The position numbers and the translations under genes are program-made. The notes under the pieces were generated by a model that did no database searches, was not told where the DNA came from, and saw only the letters and a list, made by a program, of their open reading frames with translations. DNA of 28,865 nt from IMG/VR virus record IMGVR_UViG_3300039136_000093, positions 1 to 28,865 of that record. One strand, given 5' to 3'. The DNA is from a virus. Every line of letters starts with the position of its first letter. Position 1 is the stretch's first letter. Below, piece by piece: positions 16,132-24,081 of the stretch.

Positions 16132-18201
16132 TTATACGATACAATCTATGACTTGAGTTACTTCTTCCTGTGGTGGTCTCTTTCCAAGTTTAGGAATAAG
16201 AACAGCACCACTACCACTTACACTTGTAATAGTAATCCTTGGTAGTTCAGTTATATCTACAGTATTTATGGGAGTTACCCGAATGATTGATCCACCAACT
16301 ATATCTGCTTCATATACATTTCCAAGATTATCGAATATAATGTCATCGCCAGTAAATCCAGAACCTGGATTGATAACATCAACCTTAGTTACAACCAGAG
16401 GTTCTACTTCCTCTACTGGATAATTTTCACCAACAGATGACAAATAGATCTTATCTACCTTACCATCCTTGACTGTTGCTCTGGCAATAGCACCATAACC
16501 CTGATTACAACTATCCACGATCTGAACGAACGGTGGGTATGTGTATCCGTTTCCAGGATTTGTTAATTCAATATCAATGATGCTTGCTGTTCCAGTCCCA
16601 AAGTCTGGGAACCCGAAGAGTGGAGCGGCAGCAGCACCGTCTCCCCCACCACCAAAGATGTTGATTGTAGGAGGTTTGCAGAGTTGTGGTGGTCCAGTAT
16701 AGCATCCACCCAGATCACTAGCAAATCCAGGTTTTTTGGAATCTGGATTGAATACATCAAAAGCACCAACCACACCCTTGACACCTTCAGCAACATCCTG
16801 AACACCCTCAAAGTCAAGTCCTGCAACATTAGCGATATTGGTAGCAGCTTTGGCAATATTGGCATTATCAATAATTCCCTTTAAATCACTTGGTTCATTA
16901 AATGCCGGTCCAACACCCAGAATAGTTTTGCATGGACCCATTGCATCCTTTTCTTTTTCATCATTACAACCAGCGACACCAATCAGACCAAGCAAACCGC
17001 CGATGGTATTTCTCATTAAGTTCTCAACAAAAGCTCCAGGACTGCCAAACGAATTGATGAACTGCATAATCTTATCAAGTCCACCAAGGGCAGCACTCAA
17101 TCCGTCTGCTGCCTGACCTATAATATCATTAGCGAGAACTCCAATCGTCTGATCAGCAACACACTGGACAAAGTTGGTAACATTATCAACAATAGATCCA
17201 AGTAAACTTTCTACAGTATTTCCAATCTTACCCAAAATTGAATTGACAATACAAGGCAATTGATCCTGTAAAAATTTAATTGGTATTGCCATCGCCTGTT
17301 GTGCGGCGAGACCTGCTGCCCTGGCGACAGGATACAATCCTGTTGCTGCCAGCACTAAACCAAATACTTTTTGGTAAAGCATCTCAAGTCCCTGCTTCAT
17401 CAAAGGAATTGCTTGCTCAGCAAAGTCAGAAATCATACCATTAACAAAACCAGATGCTTTTCCAACTATTTCTTCCTTTCTAACCTTAATCTCCTGTTTA
17501 ATCCAATCTCTTACAAATTCCGAACCTTCATCAAAGTCTGCTTTTATTCTCTTTACCGAATCACTAAATTGCTCAACAGCATTTTTTATGTCTGTAAGAT
17601 GTTGACTACCTTTAGCATCTTTAGGACTATCATTACCACCGCAAGGATTTGTAATTTTTATTCCATCAGCAGATGAAATTCTTGCGGGATTATCAGAGTT
17701 TACAGTCCTTTCTGGAATATTTGTTTGTGGAGATGGTTGTTGTTGAATATCTGACGATTCTGATTGCGTTCTCACCTTTGCCGAAGGTGGTTCCATCACT
17801 TTATTGTATCCAGTGAAATCTCCAAAAGGAACGATTTCGCCATTTTTTGCAGCGTATGCAGTATTACCCAACGCACCCATGATAATAGGTTGCTGAGCGT
17901 TTTCACCATCTAAGAAGAAACCAATTACAGTATCACCCTGATTATAATGAATGGTTTTAGACATACCACCAGAACCAGTACCAGTTCCAGGTGGACGCAT
18001 TACTATCGCCCAGGGCAGTTCAGCATCAGCAAGTTCAATTAAATTATATGGGTGATATCCCATAATACGAACTTTGTATCTACACCCCCAACCATTTTCT
18101 CCATCTTGAGCTTCGTTTGCAGAGAAGGGTGCGATTTGTCCTATCCACCAGACAAAACCATCTCTTCCTAAAAAATTAGTGTTTATTGAAAAATCGTCCA
18201 T
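16132..18201 (-). CDS. 5: gp5 baseplate hub OB-fold protein without visible lysozyme domain
   Basis: Residues 16-112 match the OB-fold domain of T4 gp5: FVWWIGQIA, GWGCRYKVRIMGYHP, ELPWAIVMRPPGTGTGSGG and TVIGFFLDGENAQQPIIMG. This domain sits on the gp27 torus at the tail tip. T4 gp5 is 575 residues with a lysozyme next; this 689-residue protein instead has a linker, a long helical hydrophobic middle (about 200-460, with ATGLYPVARAAGLAAQQAMA) and a C-terminal beta part with two GxGY-type units (NPGNGYTYPPFVQI; NPGSGFTGDD). I see no catalytic E/D/T lysozyme pattern. It overlaps the gp27-like stop as TAATG and precedes the beta-helix gene, as expected for a hub cluster. Confidence 0.85.
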   Translation of the reverse strand: MDDFSINTNFLGRDGFVWWIGQIAPFSANEAQDGENGWGCRYKVRIMGYHPYNLIELADAELPWAIVMRPPGTGTGSGGMSKTIHYNQGDTVIGFFLDGENAQQPIIMGALGNTAYAAKNGEIVPFGDFTGYNKVMEPPSAKVRTQSESSDIQQQPSPQTNIPERTVNSDNPARISSADGIKITNPCGGNDSPKDAKGSQHLTDIKNAVEQFSDSVKRIKADFDEGSEFVRDWIKQEIKVRKEEIVGKASGFVNGMISDFAEQAIPLMKQGLEMLYQKVFGLVLAATGLYPVARAAGLAAQQAMAIPIKFLQDQLPCIVNSILGKIGNTVESLLGSIVDNVTNFVQCVADQTIGVLANDIIGQAADGLSAALGGLDKIMQFINSFGSPGAFVENLMRNTIGGLLGLIGVAGCNDEKEKDAMGPCKTILGVGPAFNEPSDLKGIIDNANIAKAATNIANVAGLDFEGVQDVAEGVKGVVGAFDVFNPDSKKPGFASDLGGCYTGPPQLCKPPTINIFGGGGDGAAAAPLFGFPDFGTGTASIIDIELTNPGNGYTYPPFVQIVDSCNQGYGAIARATVKDGKVDKIYLSSVGENYPVEEVEPLVVTKVDVINPGSGFTGDDIIFDNLGNVYEADIVGGSIIRVTPINTVDITELPRITITSVSGSGAVLIPKLGKRPPQEEVTQVIDCIV

Positions 18202-19508
18202 TATGTTCCCGTGTCTGGTTTTCCGTAAGTATCTCTGACAAGTTTCATTGATGTTATTGACTGATCAACTTCAAAATGATGACACAATTCCTTAATCATA
18301 TATAGACCGCTTAAGTCAGGGTCAACTCCCTTATTAGTTTTATCAGAGGATGTTTTTACAAAATCACAACGAATCATATCACCAGCTCTCAGACTACTAT
18401 TCATCGGAACCTGAATTTCTAATATCTGCATAAACAGCAAATTATATCTCAAAATAGATTCTCGTTGTCTATTAAAAATATCAGCATTTTGTTGAATTGA
18501 TATTCCATTATCAATGGTTCCAACATCATCAACCATTGTCATGATTCTTGATGGCAGGTCAGGAATGTCTCTACCACCAAGCAATTTAGGTATTCTAAAT
18601 TCATCACCCATAGTAACACTTGGTTTATTATCATTAATATTAGTCACCCCATCTTGAGGCAGTGTAAATGCTCCAAATAATGGATTGAATGATGCCGAAA
18701 AACTTGAATACATACCTCTTCTAAGCTTTTCAATTAGATTATGATTTGTTGTCACATTGTAATTTAATATAATGTCATCAGTATAGGTTAAAGGACTCTG
18801 AGGAATTTCATGATTTTTGTAAACAAATTTTGGTCCGTTTTTTCCTGCATTAATTAATTTACTAATAGATTTGAATTTGAATCCATCATGAGTTTGAAAA
18901 AAGAAAAATCCACTATTATTTTGATTATCAACTGCCTTTGATGCCAACCAAATCAAAAGCGAGAATGGTTTCTTCATATTCCCAATGAAACCATAGGTGT
19001 TTGATGTATCATCAATCTCACTGAATTTTGATCCCAATCTCTCTAGTATAGTAATAGCAGAATTTGATATGCCATTACCCATCGCAAATCTATTAGAAAT
19101 CCTGGTGATTTCATTTCCAATTGATTCTCTTGAGGTCAAATCAAGAACTAAAAGTTCTCTCTGACCTTCTTTGACAACCGAAGAAATTTTAGAAACATAA
19201 AGATATCTCTCTGGAGAATTGAATAACAATCCAGGACTATTTGCTTGTCCTTCAGGTTTAATGTGAATAGAGACTCTCTCACCACCTCTGATTGGTAGAC
19301 CCGAATAAAGAGATTCAAGTTTACCATTCTGTCCAACGACAGTATTACCACCATCAATAACAACTAATCTAGCAGTTATTGTTGGTGAAAGAAGATCCTC
19401 ATAATAATCAAATGAAACTACACCAAGTCTAAGATCAACTGTTTTTTCTGAAAAGGAGGATTCAATTGTAATCTCCTCATATGATGCCGTATTTCTTGCG
19501 CTTCCCAT
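18201..19508 (-). CDS. gp27-like baseplate hub protein
   Basis: This 435-residue protein is close in length to T4 gp27 (391). It lies immediately before gp5, its binding partner in T4. It has a beta-rich N-terminus (SYEEITIESSFSEKTVDLRL), then VVSFDYYEDLLSPTITARLV. A ISNSAITILERLGSKFSEID helix follows, and FSLLIWLASKA. The C-terminal segments SLRAGDMIRCDFVKTS and LSGLYMIKELCHHFEVDQ resemble the second barrel of tail-hub proteins. Together these fit the trimeric torus at the end of the tail tube. Start and stop overlap both neighbours by one base (TAATG), indicating tight coupling. Identification rests on order and fold-like motifs more than on direct identity. Confidence 0.65.
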   Translation of the reverse strand: MGSARNTASYEEITIESSFSEKTVDLRLGVVSFDYYEDLLSPTITARLVVIDGGNTVVGQNGKLESLYSGLPIRGGERVSIHIKPEGQANSPGLLFNSPERYLYVSKISSVVKEGQRELLVLDLTSRESIGNEITRISNRFAMGNGISNSAITILERLGSKFSEIDDTSNTYGFIGNMKKPFSLLIWLASKAVDNQNNSGFFFFQTHDGFKFKSISKLINAGKNGPKFVYKNHEIPQSPLTYTDDIILNYNVTTNHNLIEKLRRGMYSSFSASFNPLFGAFTLPQDGVTNINDNKPSVTMGDEFRIPKLLGGRDIPDLPSRIMTMVDDVGTIDNGISIQQNADIFNRQRESILRYNLLFMQILEIQVPMNSSLRAGDMIRCDFVKTSSDKTNKGVDPDLSGLYMIKELCHHFEVDQSITSMKLVRDTYGKPDTGT

Positions 19509-21007
19509 TAGGTTGTCATTGTTTTGTAGTTATACAGATCATCTAGCAGTTGACCTCTAGATCTCCCACTAGTATTTAACATAGGAGGAGCAGAAGCAAC
19601 AGTTTGCTGTTGAATCATAGGAGCAGGAGGAGGACTATTAGGTTCAATAATGACTGTAGTATTTGATTGTGACGACGGAGGTGCCATCGCAATCGTGTTT
19701 GTACGCAAAGAATTTGGATTACTACTAATATTTCCTTGCTTTAGTACTTTATCAAGGGTTTCTTCAAGTCTCTCTGGAGTAGCATTTGCCTTATTATTAG
19801 GATCCCCAGCGTAAAAACTCTGCCCTCTCTGCACTTGCTGACTTTGACCTTGAGTTGGTGCTAAAACAGGACTTCCCGCAAACTCTTGTGCTAGACGACG
19901 AGCTGCTTCATTACGATTATTCCTAATCATGTCAAGAGTAATTCCTCTCTTCACAGTAATCAAATAAAGTGCCATTTGATCCTGCACTGCAGCAGAAAAT
20001 TTAGTTGTTAAAGGAATTTTAAGTTCCTTAGCAACTTGATCTGGATATAATATTTGATAAGCGCCAACAGCAGCACTTCTAGCATTTTCAGGAACGCCTT
20101 TCGCTGCCTGATGAGCGAGGTAATCTTTTTGATATTGAACTAGTTCAGCGATCGTCATTTCGGTGATATCTTCACCTTTTCTGTTAAAATCACTCAGAGA
20201 ACCGCCATCAAAAGTAGAACCGTAATTGCCCTCTACTGACCTGACAAAATTCAAAAGGGGTCCACTCTGTGCGGATGGTATTGATTGTCCTTGCTGTTGT
20301 CCCCCTCCCTGTGTTTGTTGGCGCGTTTGATTATTTCTTGGATCTAAGAAACTTAAAAAGTCTGGGAAATCAAATCCGATCGACTTCATCAATTGAGAGG
20401 CATCTTGACGAAGTAAATCAACACCCTGTTCAGTAGACCTTGACATCTCCTGGAATCCAGCAATCAATCTATTCATGCCAGCGTCAAACTCTTTTCTGAA
20501 TAATTCAATATTGAATGTAGATATTCCTGTGAAGACTGCACCGATTGAATCTCTAAATCCTGCCAACATTTCTGTTGTTCCACCAAAGAATCCATTAAGA
20601 GTGCTAAAATATTTCTGAAGTCTCTTGTATAAATTATCTGCCGTCGCTGCAATTCTAGGAAGATTTAATACTGCCCAACCAACCAATACAGTTCCGACAA
20701 AATCCATAATTCTACCAAGAAATCCCTTGGTGCTTCTTGAAGCGATTTTACCGACTCTCTTAAAAGATCCGGTCATTTGACTCGCTTCAATTAGATCTTC
20801 TTTTTCTCTTCTCCTTACAGACTCTCTTCTTAAACGAAACGTTCTGTTACTGGTGGATATTGCATCCTGCCTTCTTTCGTTAGATTCTCTTAGAGATTTT
20901 GAAATATTATTAGCAGATTTTTGTGTTTGGAAGACGGTTTTAGAAAGTCTATTCATAGACTCTCGGATACCACTTATACTTCTAGCAGAGTTATATGCGT
21001 ATGCCAT
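19508..21007 (-). CDS. Tail hub/tape-measure-type protein with lysozyme-like domain
   Basis: Residues 1-90 are charged and helical (RRESVRRREKEDLIEASQ). A hydrophobic segment (FLGRIMDFVGTVLVGWAVLN) lies near 96-115. A Gln/Gly-rich linker follows at about 226-250. Residues about 250-382 look like a lysozyme or lytic transglycosylase domain: LLNFVRSVEGNYG with candidate catalytic E259, AAVGAYQILYP (compare GRYQ in lambda-R-type enzymes), then FSAAVQDQMALYLI and RRLAQEFAGSP. This could cut peptidoglycan during entry, replacing the lysozyme absent from gp5. The C-terminus has SNTTVIIEPNSPPP. The start overlaps the 434-residue gene as TGATG. The domain call is by pattern; enzyme activity is untested. 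Confidence 0.65.
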   Translation of the reverse strand: MAYAYNSARSISGIRESMNRLSKTVFQTQKSANNISKSLRESNERRQDAISTSNRTFRLRRESVRRREKEDLIEASQMTGSFKRVGKIASRSTKGFLGRIMDFVGTVLVGWAVLNLPRIAATADNLYKRLQKYFSTLNGFFGGTTEMLAGFRDSIGAVFTGISTFNIELFRKEFDAGMNRLIAGFQEMSRSTEQGVDLLRQDASQLMKSIGFDFPDFLSFLDPRNNQTRQQTQGGGQQQGQSIPSAQSGPLLNFVRSVEGNYGSTFDGGSLSDFNRKGEDITEMTIAELVQYQKDYLAHQAAKGVPENARSAAVGAYQILYPDQVAKELKIPLTTKFSAAVQDQMALYLITVKRGITLDMIRNNRNEAARRLAQEFAGSPVLAPTQGQSQQVQRGQSFYAGDPNNKANATPERLEETLDKVLKQGNISSNPNSLRTNTIAMAPPSSQSNTTVIIEPNSPPPAPMIQQQTVASAPPMLNTSGRSRGQLLDDLYNYKTMTT

Positions 21008-22311
21008 CAGAGACCTACCCCACCAATATTATACTGAATAGCAGAATATAAAACATAAGGATTGGATGGATTTGAACTACCCACAGGAGGAGCATAGTTA
21101 CCAACACCACTGGCAGATTCTGTTTCTATTGGGGCATTTTCCCCTCCTTGTCCTGGAATAATAACTGTGTTATTATTAACCCTATTAGAATCTTGCTGCA
21201 AATCAGATTCTTTTTTAGTTCTGCCTTGGAACAGATCAAGAATGTCTGATGGACGTTGCTGCAATTCTGGGATTTGATTTAATCCACTTCTTTGAAATAC
21301 TTCAGGTCCAAGAAATGTACCCACTAATGATAAACCAAAACCATAGGGATTAGTACCACCAATAATAATTGGCAATGCAGACAGAACAGCACTAGTTCCA
21401 ATTTCACCAATTGGTCTATTCTGTATGACTCCAAATAATGCGTTTAATGCTGCTGTGCTTAGACCTGCTCCATATCTTCTACCAGCAGGTCTTACGACTC
21501 CTGGTGGCGGTGTGTTTCTATTTCCTGGTTGAGATCTTGGTGGTTGTTGAGTAGGTGGTGCAGGCGCTCCTCCCGGTGGGACGGCAGGAACACCTCTTAG
21601 TCCTGCTAATGTCGCTACGGCAACCGCTCTTGCTAATTGGAAAGCAAATTGAATTGGTCTTAGTATGAGAAGTCTCAGTGCTGGTGCAGCAATAGTCGAA
21701 CCAAGTCTTCCTAGAATATTCAGAAGAATTCCAAATCCACCATTCAATCCACCATATAGTAAGGCAGCAATCGCCAAGTCACCTTTAATCTTATCAAAGA
21801 CTTGACCTAATCCCTCTTTTCCATCAGAGGATAATGAAGATATAACACTTATAATTCTACTGACTAATATTCCACCTAATAAAGTATTGAAGAATTTTCC
21901 AAGATTAAACAAAGACCCTTGTACTTTTGCTCCAACAACTCTCAGTGGTTTTATCAAAGCACTCTGTATCCTTCTCTCAATCAGAGATTCTTTTCCCTCT
22001 CTTATTTGTTGTTCTGCTAAAGTTCTTTCCTGTCTATTTTTTTGCTGATCTCTCGCCTGTTCTATTAAGGAAGATCTTTGGATTTGTTGAGAAATACCTT
22101 GAAGTGATGCACTAAGCACTCCAATCTGAGAAGTCACACCTGCTAGAGTATTATTCATACTCTGCAGAGCAAGTTGATTTCTCTGTAAAGCAATCGCCGT
22201 CTGTGGATCTTGTTGAGGAGCTTGCTGTACTGGACGACCAATTACAGCAGCAGAAGGAATAACGTTCCTTCTAACTCTCATACCCAATATTGGCGATGAA
22301 AATTCAGCCAT
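21007..22311 (-). CDS. Hydrophobic tape-measure/hub-type tail protein
   Basis: This 434-residue protein has an N-terminal Gln-rich coiled-coil-like part (LQSMNNTLAGVTSQIGVLSA, QQIQRSSLIEQARDQQKNRQ). Several hydrophobic stretches follow at about 140-245 (FNTLLGGILVSRIISVISSL; LAIAALLYGGLNGGFGILLN). Next is a Pro-rich linker (GGAPAPPTQQPPRSQPG) and a second hydrophobic part near 300-335. Near the C-terminus is NNNTVIIPGQGG, echoing NTTVII in the next gene. Coiled coil plus membrane segments plus a position after the chaperone-like pair suggests a tape measure or hub, the place of T4 gp29. The T4 protein is longer (590), so the role may be split with the 499-residue neighbour; this is inference. 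Confidence 0.55.
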   Translation of the reverse strand: MAEFSSPILGMRVRRNVIPSAAVIGRPVQQAPQQDPQTAIALQRNQLALQSMNNTLAGVTSQIGVLSASLQGISQQIQRSSLIEQARDQQKNRQERTLAEQQIREGKESLIERRIQSALIKPLRVVGAKVQGSLFNLGKFFNTLLGGILVSRIISVISSLSSDGKEGLGQVFDKIKGDLAIAALLYGGLNGGFGILLNILGRLGSTIAAPALRLLILRPIQFAFQLARAVAVATLAGLRGVPAVPPGGAPAPPTQQPPRSQPGNRNTPPPGVVRPAGRRYGAGLSTAALNALFGVIQNRPIGEIGTSAVLSALPIIIGGTNPYGFGLSLVGTFLGPEVFQRSGLNQIPELQQRPSDILDLFQGRTKKESDLQQDSNRVNNNTVIIPGQGGENAPIETESASGVGNYAPPVGSSNPSNPYVLYSAIQYNIGGVGL

Positions 22312-22495
22312 TTAGTCCAGATTGCTGCTGTGCTTTGAGATTTTCTTCCTCAATATATTGTTGTAGGAAACTGAGATATACTTCTCTTTCCCACGGTATC
22401 ATGTTTTCAATCTCTGTTAATGAGTATTTATGATGCTGAATCAAGGCAAAATTTGTTTTGAAGTATGACTCAAGGTCTTCATGAGCCATACTCAC
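22304..22495 (-). CDS. Small tail-assembly chaperone extension (63 residues, -1 frame of gp26-like gene)
   Basis: The frame opens at a GTG (22495) overlapping the gp26-like stop as GTGA; an ATG follows at 22489. The protein contains HEDLESYFKTNFALIQHHKY, then SLTEIENMIPWEREVYLSFL and QQYIEEENLKAQQQ, a short helical protein with a central PWERE(V)Y motif. No well-placed Shine-Dalgarno site precedes either start; the nearest GGAGG is 19 bases before the GTG. A -1 slippery heptamer lies just upstream, so this may be made mainly as a C-terminal extension of the gp26-like protein (about 301 residues in all). Size and place fit the T part of a G/GT tail chaperone, or a remnant of T4 gp51 function. 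Confidence 0.65.
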   Translation of the reverse strand: MSMAHEDLESYFKTNFALIQHHKYSLTEIENMIPWEREVYLSFLQQYIEEENLKAQQQSGLNG

Positions 22496-23208
22496 GCGAA
22501 AAAAGCGTTAAGTCCCTCCAAAACAATTTCACTCTCTACACCAGTGTTAGGATTTTTAACCGTAACTGTGTGAGATAGTTTAGGCATAGTTTCAAAAAAG
22601 TTTTCAATCTCTTTGAATTGTTTTGAACTTAACTGCTCTAGAAATTCGTTTAGTTCTTTCTTCGTACAGTCCGAAGTAGACCAAGATTCTTCCTCATTAA
22701 ACACCTGCTCAATGCAAGAAGAGATAACTTCAAAAGTGCTTTCTACAGTAAGTTCAGTAGCACCAAAATTGTTTTTAATGAATTGTTCCATAGAAGGATA
22801 CTTCATTCTCATAGTCAGAGCATCATCAAGGACAATATCTCTTGAGTGCCCCTTTCCCTTTTGAACTTTTATTTCATCCAGGTTAATAACTGTTGGAACT
22901 TGTGTTTCACCATCATCAGGACAAGTTACAAGAACCTCAACATCTTCACCAACAGACTTACCTCTAATGTTTAGGAAAAGATATTCAATGTCAAACGTAG
23001 ACAATTCATCTACCTTGACATTTCTTGTGATAATGCAGTTACTGATAACATCTTTGACTGCTTCAGCAATTTGCTTCTCATCTTCACTTTCCATAGCGAT
23101 GATAAGAACTTTTTCTTCACGAACTAAAAAAGGTCTGTATTTTATTTTCTTTCCAGTTGATGGTAATGCCAACTCATATGTTGGAGTAGAAATCTTTGGT
23201 AAAGGCAT
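22492..23208 (-). CDS. 26: gp26-like baseplate hub/tail assembly protein
   Basis: This 238-residue protein is comparable to T4 gp26 (208). It has the family features KKIKYRPFLVREEKVLIIAM near the N-terminus, NCIITRNVKVDELSTFDIEY and LFLNIRGKSVGE in the middle, a CPDDGE segment, and an acidic C-terminal half (TMPKLSHTVTVKNP). In T4, gp26 takes part in hub assembly. The gene is followed in the -1 frame by a 63-residue ORF and then by tape-measure-type genes, the order of tail assembly chaperones in other tailed phages. The last codons are GCT TTT TTC GCG TGA and contain a slippery heptamer. A GATAAATA motif lies 20 bases upstream of the ATG. Confidence 0.8.
   Translation of the reverse strand: MPLPKISTPTYELALPSTGKKIKYRPFLVREEKVLIIAMESEDEKQIAEAVKDVISNCIITRNVKVDELSTFDIEYLFLNIRGKSVGEDVEVLVTCPDDGETQVPTVINLDEIKVQKGKGHSRDIVLDDALTMRMKYPSMEQFIKNNFGATELTVESTFEVISSCIEQVFNEEESWSTSDCTKKELNEFLEQLSSKQFKEIENFFETMPKLSHTVTVKNPNTGVESEIVLEGLNAFFA
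22498..22519 (-). promoter_or_regulatory. Candidate programmed -1 ribosomal frameshift signal
   Basis: On the minus strand, T TTT TTC (22504..22498) is in the X XXY YYZ register of the gp26-like frame, two codons before its TGA. GGAGG (22519..22515) lies 10 bases upstream, the arrangement of the stimulatory Shine-Dalgarno element in E. coli dnaX. Slippage enters the frame of the 63-residue ORF. Confidence 0.55.
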
Positions 23209-23228
23209 AATAATCTATTCAGTACACT

Positions 23229-23236
23229 TATTTATC
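23229..23236 (-). promoter_or_regulatory. T4-late-type promoter motif GATAAATA
   Basis: Minus-strand GATAAATA lies 20 bases before the ATG of the gp26-like gene at 23208, within the end of the gp54-like coding sequence. It would drive the long hub and fibre operon. Confidence 0.55.
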
Positions 23237-24044
23237 TGGGGGGATACATCCTTTCAAGAACGTCAATTGAATAATCAGTGACACTATCATAACCAGCTTC
23301 TTCAGCAGATAACCGAAGATCTTCATCATTGTATCTTCCTGCATTCTCAAGTATTTCATCACTAATACCTGCTCCATCTATTCTATTAATTTTACCGTTA
23401 CCATAAGTAATATTATTAGATCTTCCTCTTGCAACAGAGAGACTATCAAATTTACCCATTAGATATCTATCAAAACTAAATGTGGCAGTTGCCTTCAGAA
23501 CTTCCGACTGCTCATATTTTACTGGTGTAGAACTTAAATCAATTGGGAACAATCCAATAAATCTATATTCCAGTTCTTCCTTGTAGTCTCTATCAAATTT
23601 GATAATCGTGCTCTGATCACACTTATAACTATGGGGATACTCCATTCTATGGAAGTAATTGTTATTACTCACTCTGTTCTTACTGGTGGTTGCTCCATTA
23701 GCGATAAATTCCATCCAGTGCTCTAGGAACTTCAAAGTTTTGTATTCATTGTCAACGTAGAATTCTAATTGAATCTGTGTGAATAATCTTGTGTGTGCCA
23801 TTTTTTCAGACACACCCATATGATTTCCAATAATGTCTGATGTTGCAAGTCTACTACCTGGCAAAACTGCATTATAGCAAAGGAGTCCAGATGTTTCTGA
23901 TATAAACCTATTATTAACACCTCTAATCTGCAGATGCTGTCTTAAATTAAGTGGTAATCCAGCAAAGAACACTTGATAGTGAGAACTCTGTGCGAGATTG
24001 GTGAAGGTTGGTTTAAAGTCTGATATTCTGCGAGGTTTTACCAC
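23232..24044 (-). CDS. gp54-like baseplate tail tube initiator (tube-fold protein)
   Basis: This 270-residue protein opens with a GTG codon (MVKPRRISDFKPTFTNLAQS). It shows the tail-tube fold pattern: SHYQVFFAGLPL, CYNAVLPGSRLATSDI, FTQIQLEFYVDNEYKTLKFL with EHWMEFI, then YCHRMEYPHSYK-like aromatic strands, IIKFDRDYKEELEYRFIGLF with PIDLSSTP, and ATATFSFDRYLMGKF. T4 gp19, gp48 and gp54 share this fold. Because gp48 is identified on the other strand and this gene lies beside the hub operon, gp54-like is the best fit; a tail tube relative is the alternative. It lies 37 bases from the divergent gp4 gene. The GTG start has only a weak Shine-Dalgarno. Confidence 0.6.
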   Translation of the reverse strand: MVKPRRISDFKPTFTNLAQSSHYQVFFAGLPLNLRQHLQIRGVNNRFISETSGLLCYNAVLPGSRLATSDIIGNHMGVSEKMAHTRLFTQIQLEFYVDNEYKTLKFLEHWMEFIANGATTSKNRVSNNNYFHRMEYPHSYKCDQSTIIKFDRDYKEELEYRFIGLFPIDLSSTPVKYEQSEVLKATATFSFDRYLMGKFDSLSVARGRSNNITYGNGKINRIDGAGISDEILENAGRYNDEDLRLSAEEAGYDSVTDYSIDVLERMYPPR

Positions 24045-24052
24045 TCTAAATA
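24045..24052 (+). promoter_or_regulatory. Late-type promoter motif TCTAAATA for the gp4 operon
   Basis: Plus-strand TCTAAATA ends 29 bases before the gp4 ATG. It deviates from TATAAATA by one base and lies in the 37-base divergent gap. Confidence 0.45.
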
Positions 24053-24073
24053 CCTAATATGATTCTGTTATTA

Positions 24074-24081
24074 TTATTTAG
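24074..24081 (-). promoter_or_regulatory. Late-type promoter motif CTAAATAA for the gp54-like gene
   Basis: Minus-strand CTAAATAA lies 29 bases before the GTG start at 24044, a mirror image of the plus-strand motif at 24045..24052. Confidence 0.4.

Noticed and set aside
16132-18201. Lysozyme domain in gp5, expected from T4
   Set aside because: No T4-lysozyme-type catalytic pattern is visible after the OB-fold; the region is helical and hydrophobic instead.
22425-22432. CATAAATA inside the 63-residue gene, and similar octamers inside gp5 (16263-16270) and the 1155-residue gene (near 12271)
   Set aside because: They lie well inside coding sequence, more than 100 bases from the next start, and fit ordinary codons (for example His-Lys-Tyr). 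An internal promoter is possible but not supported.
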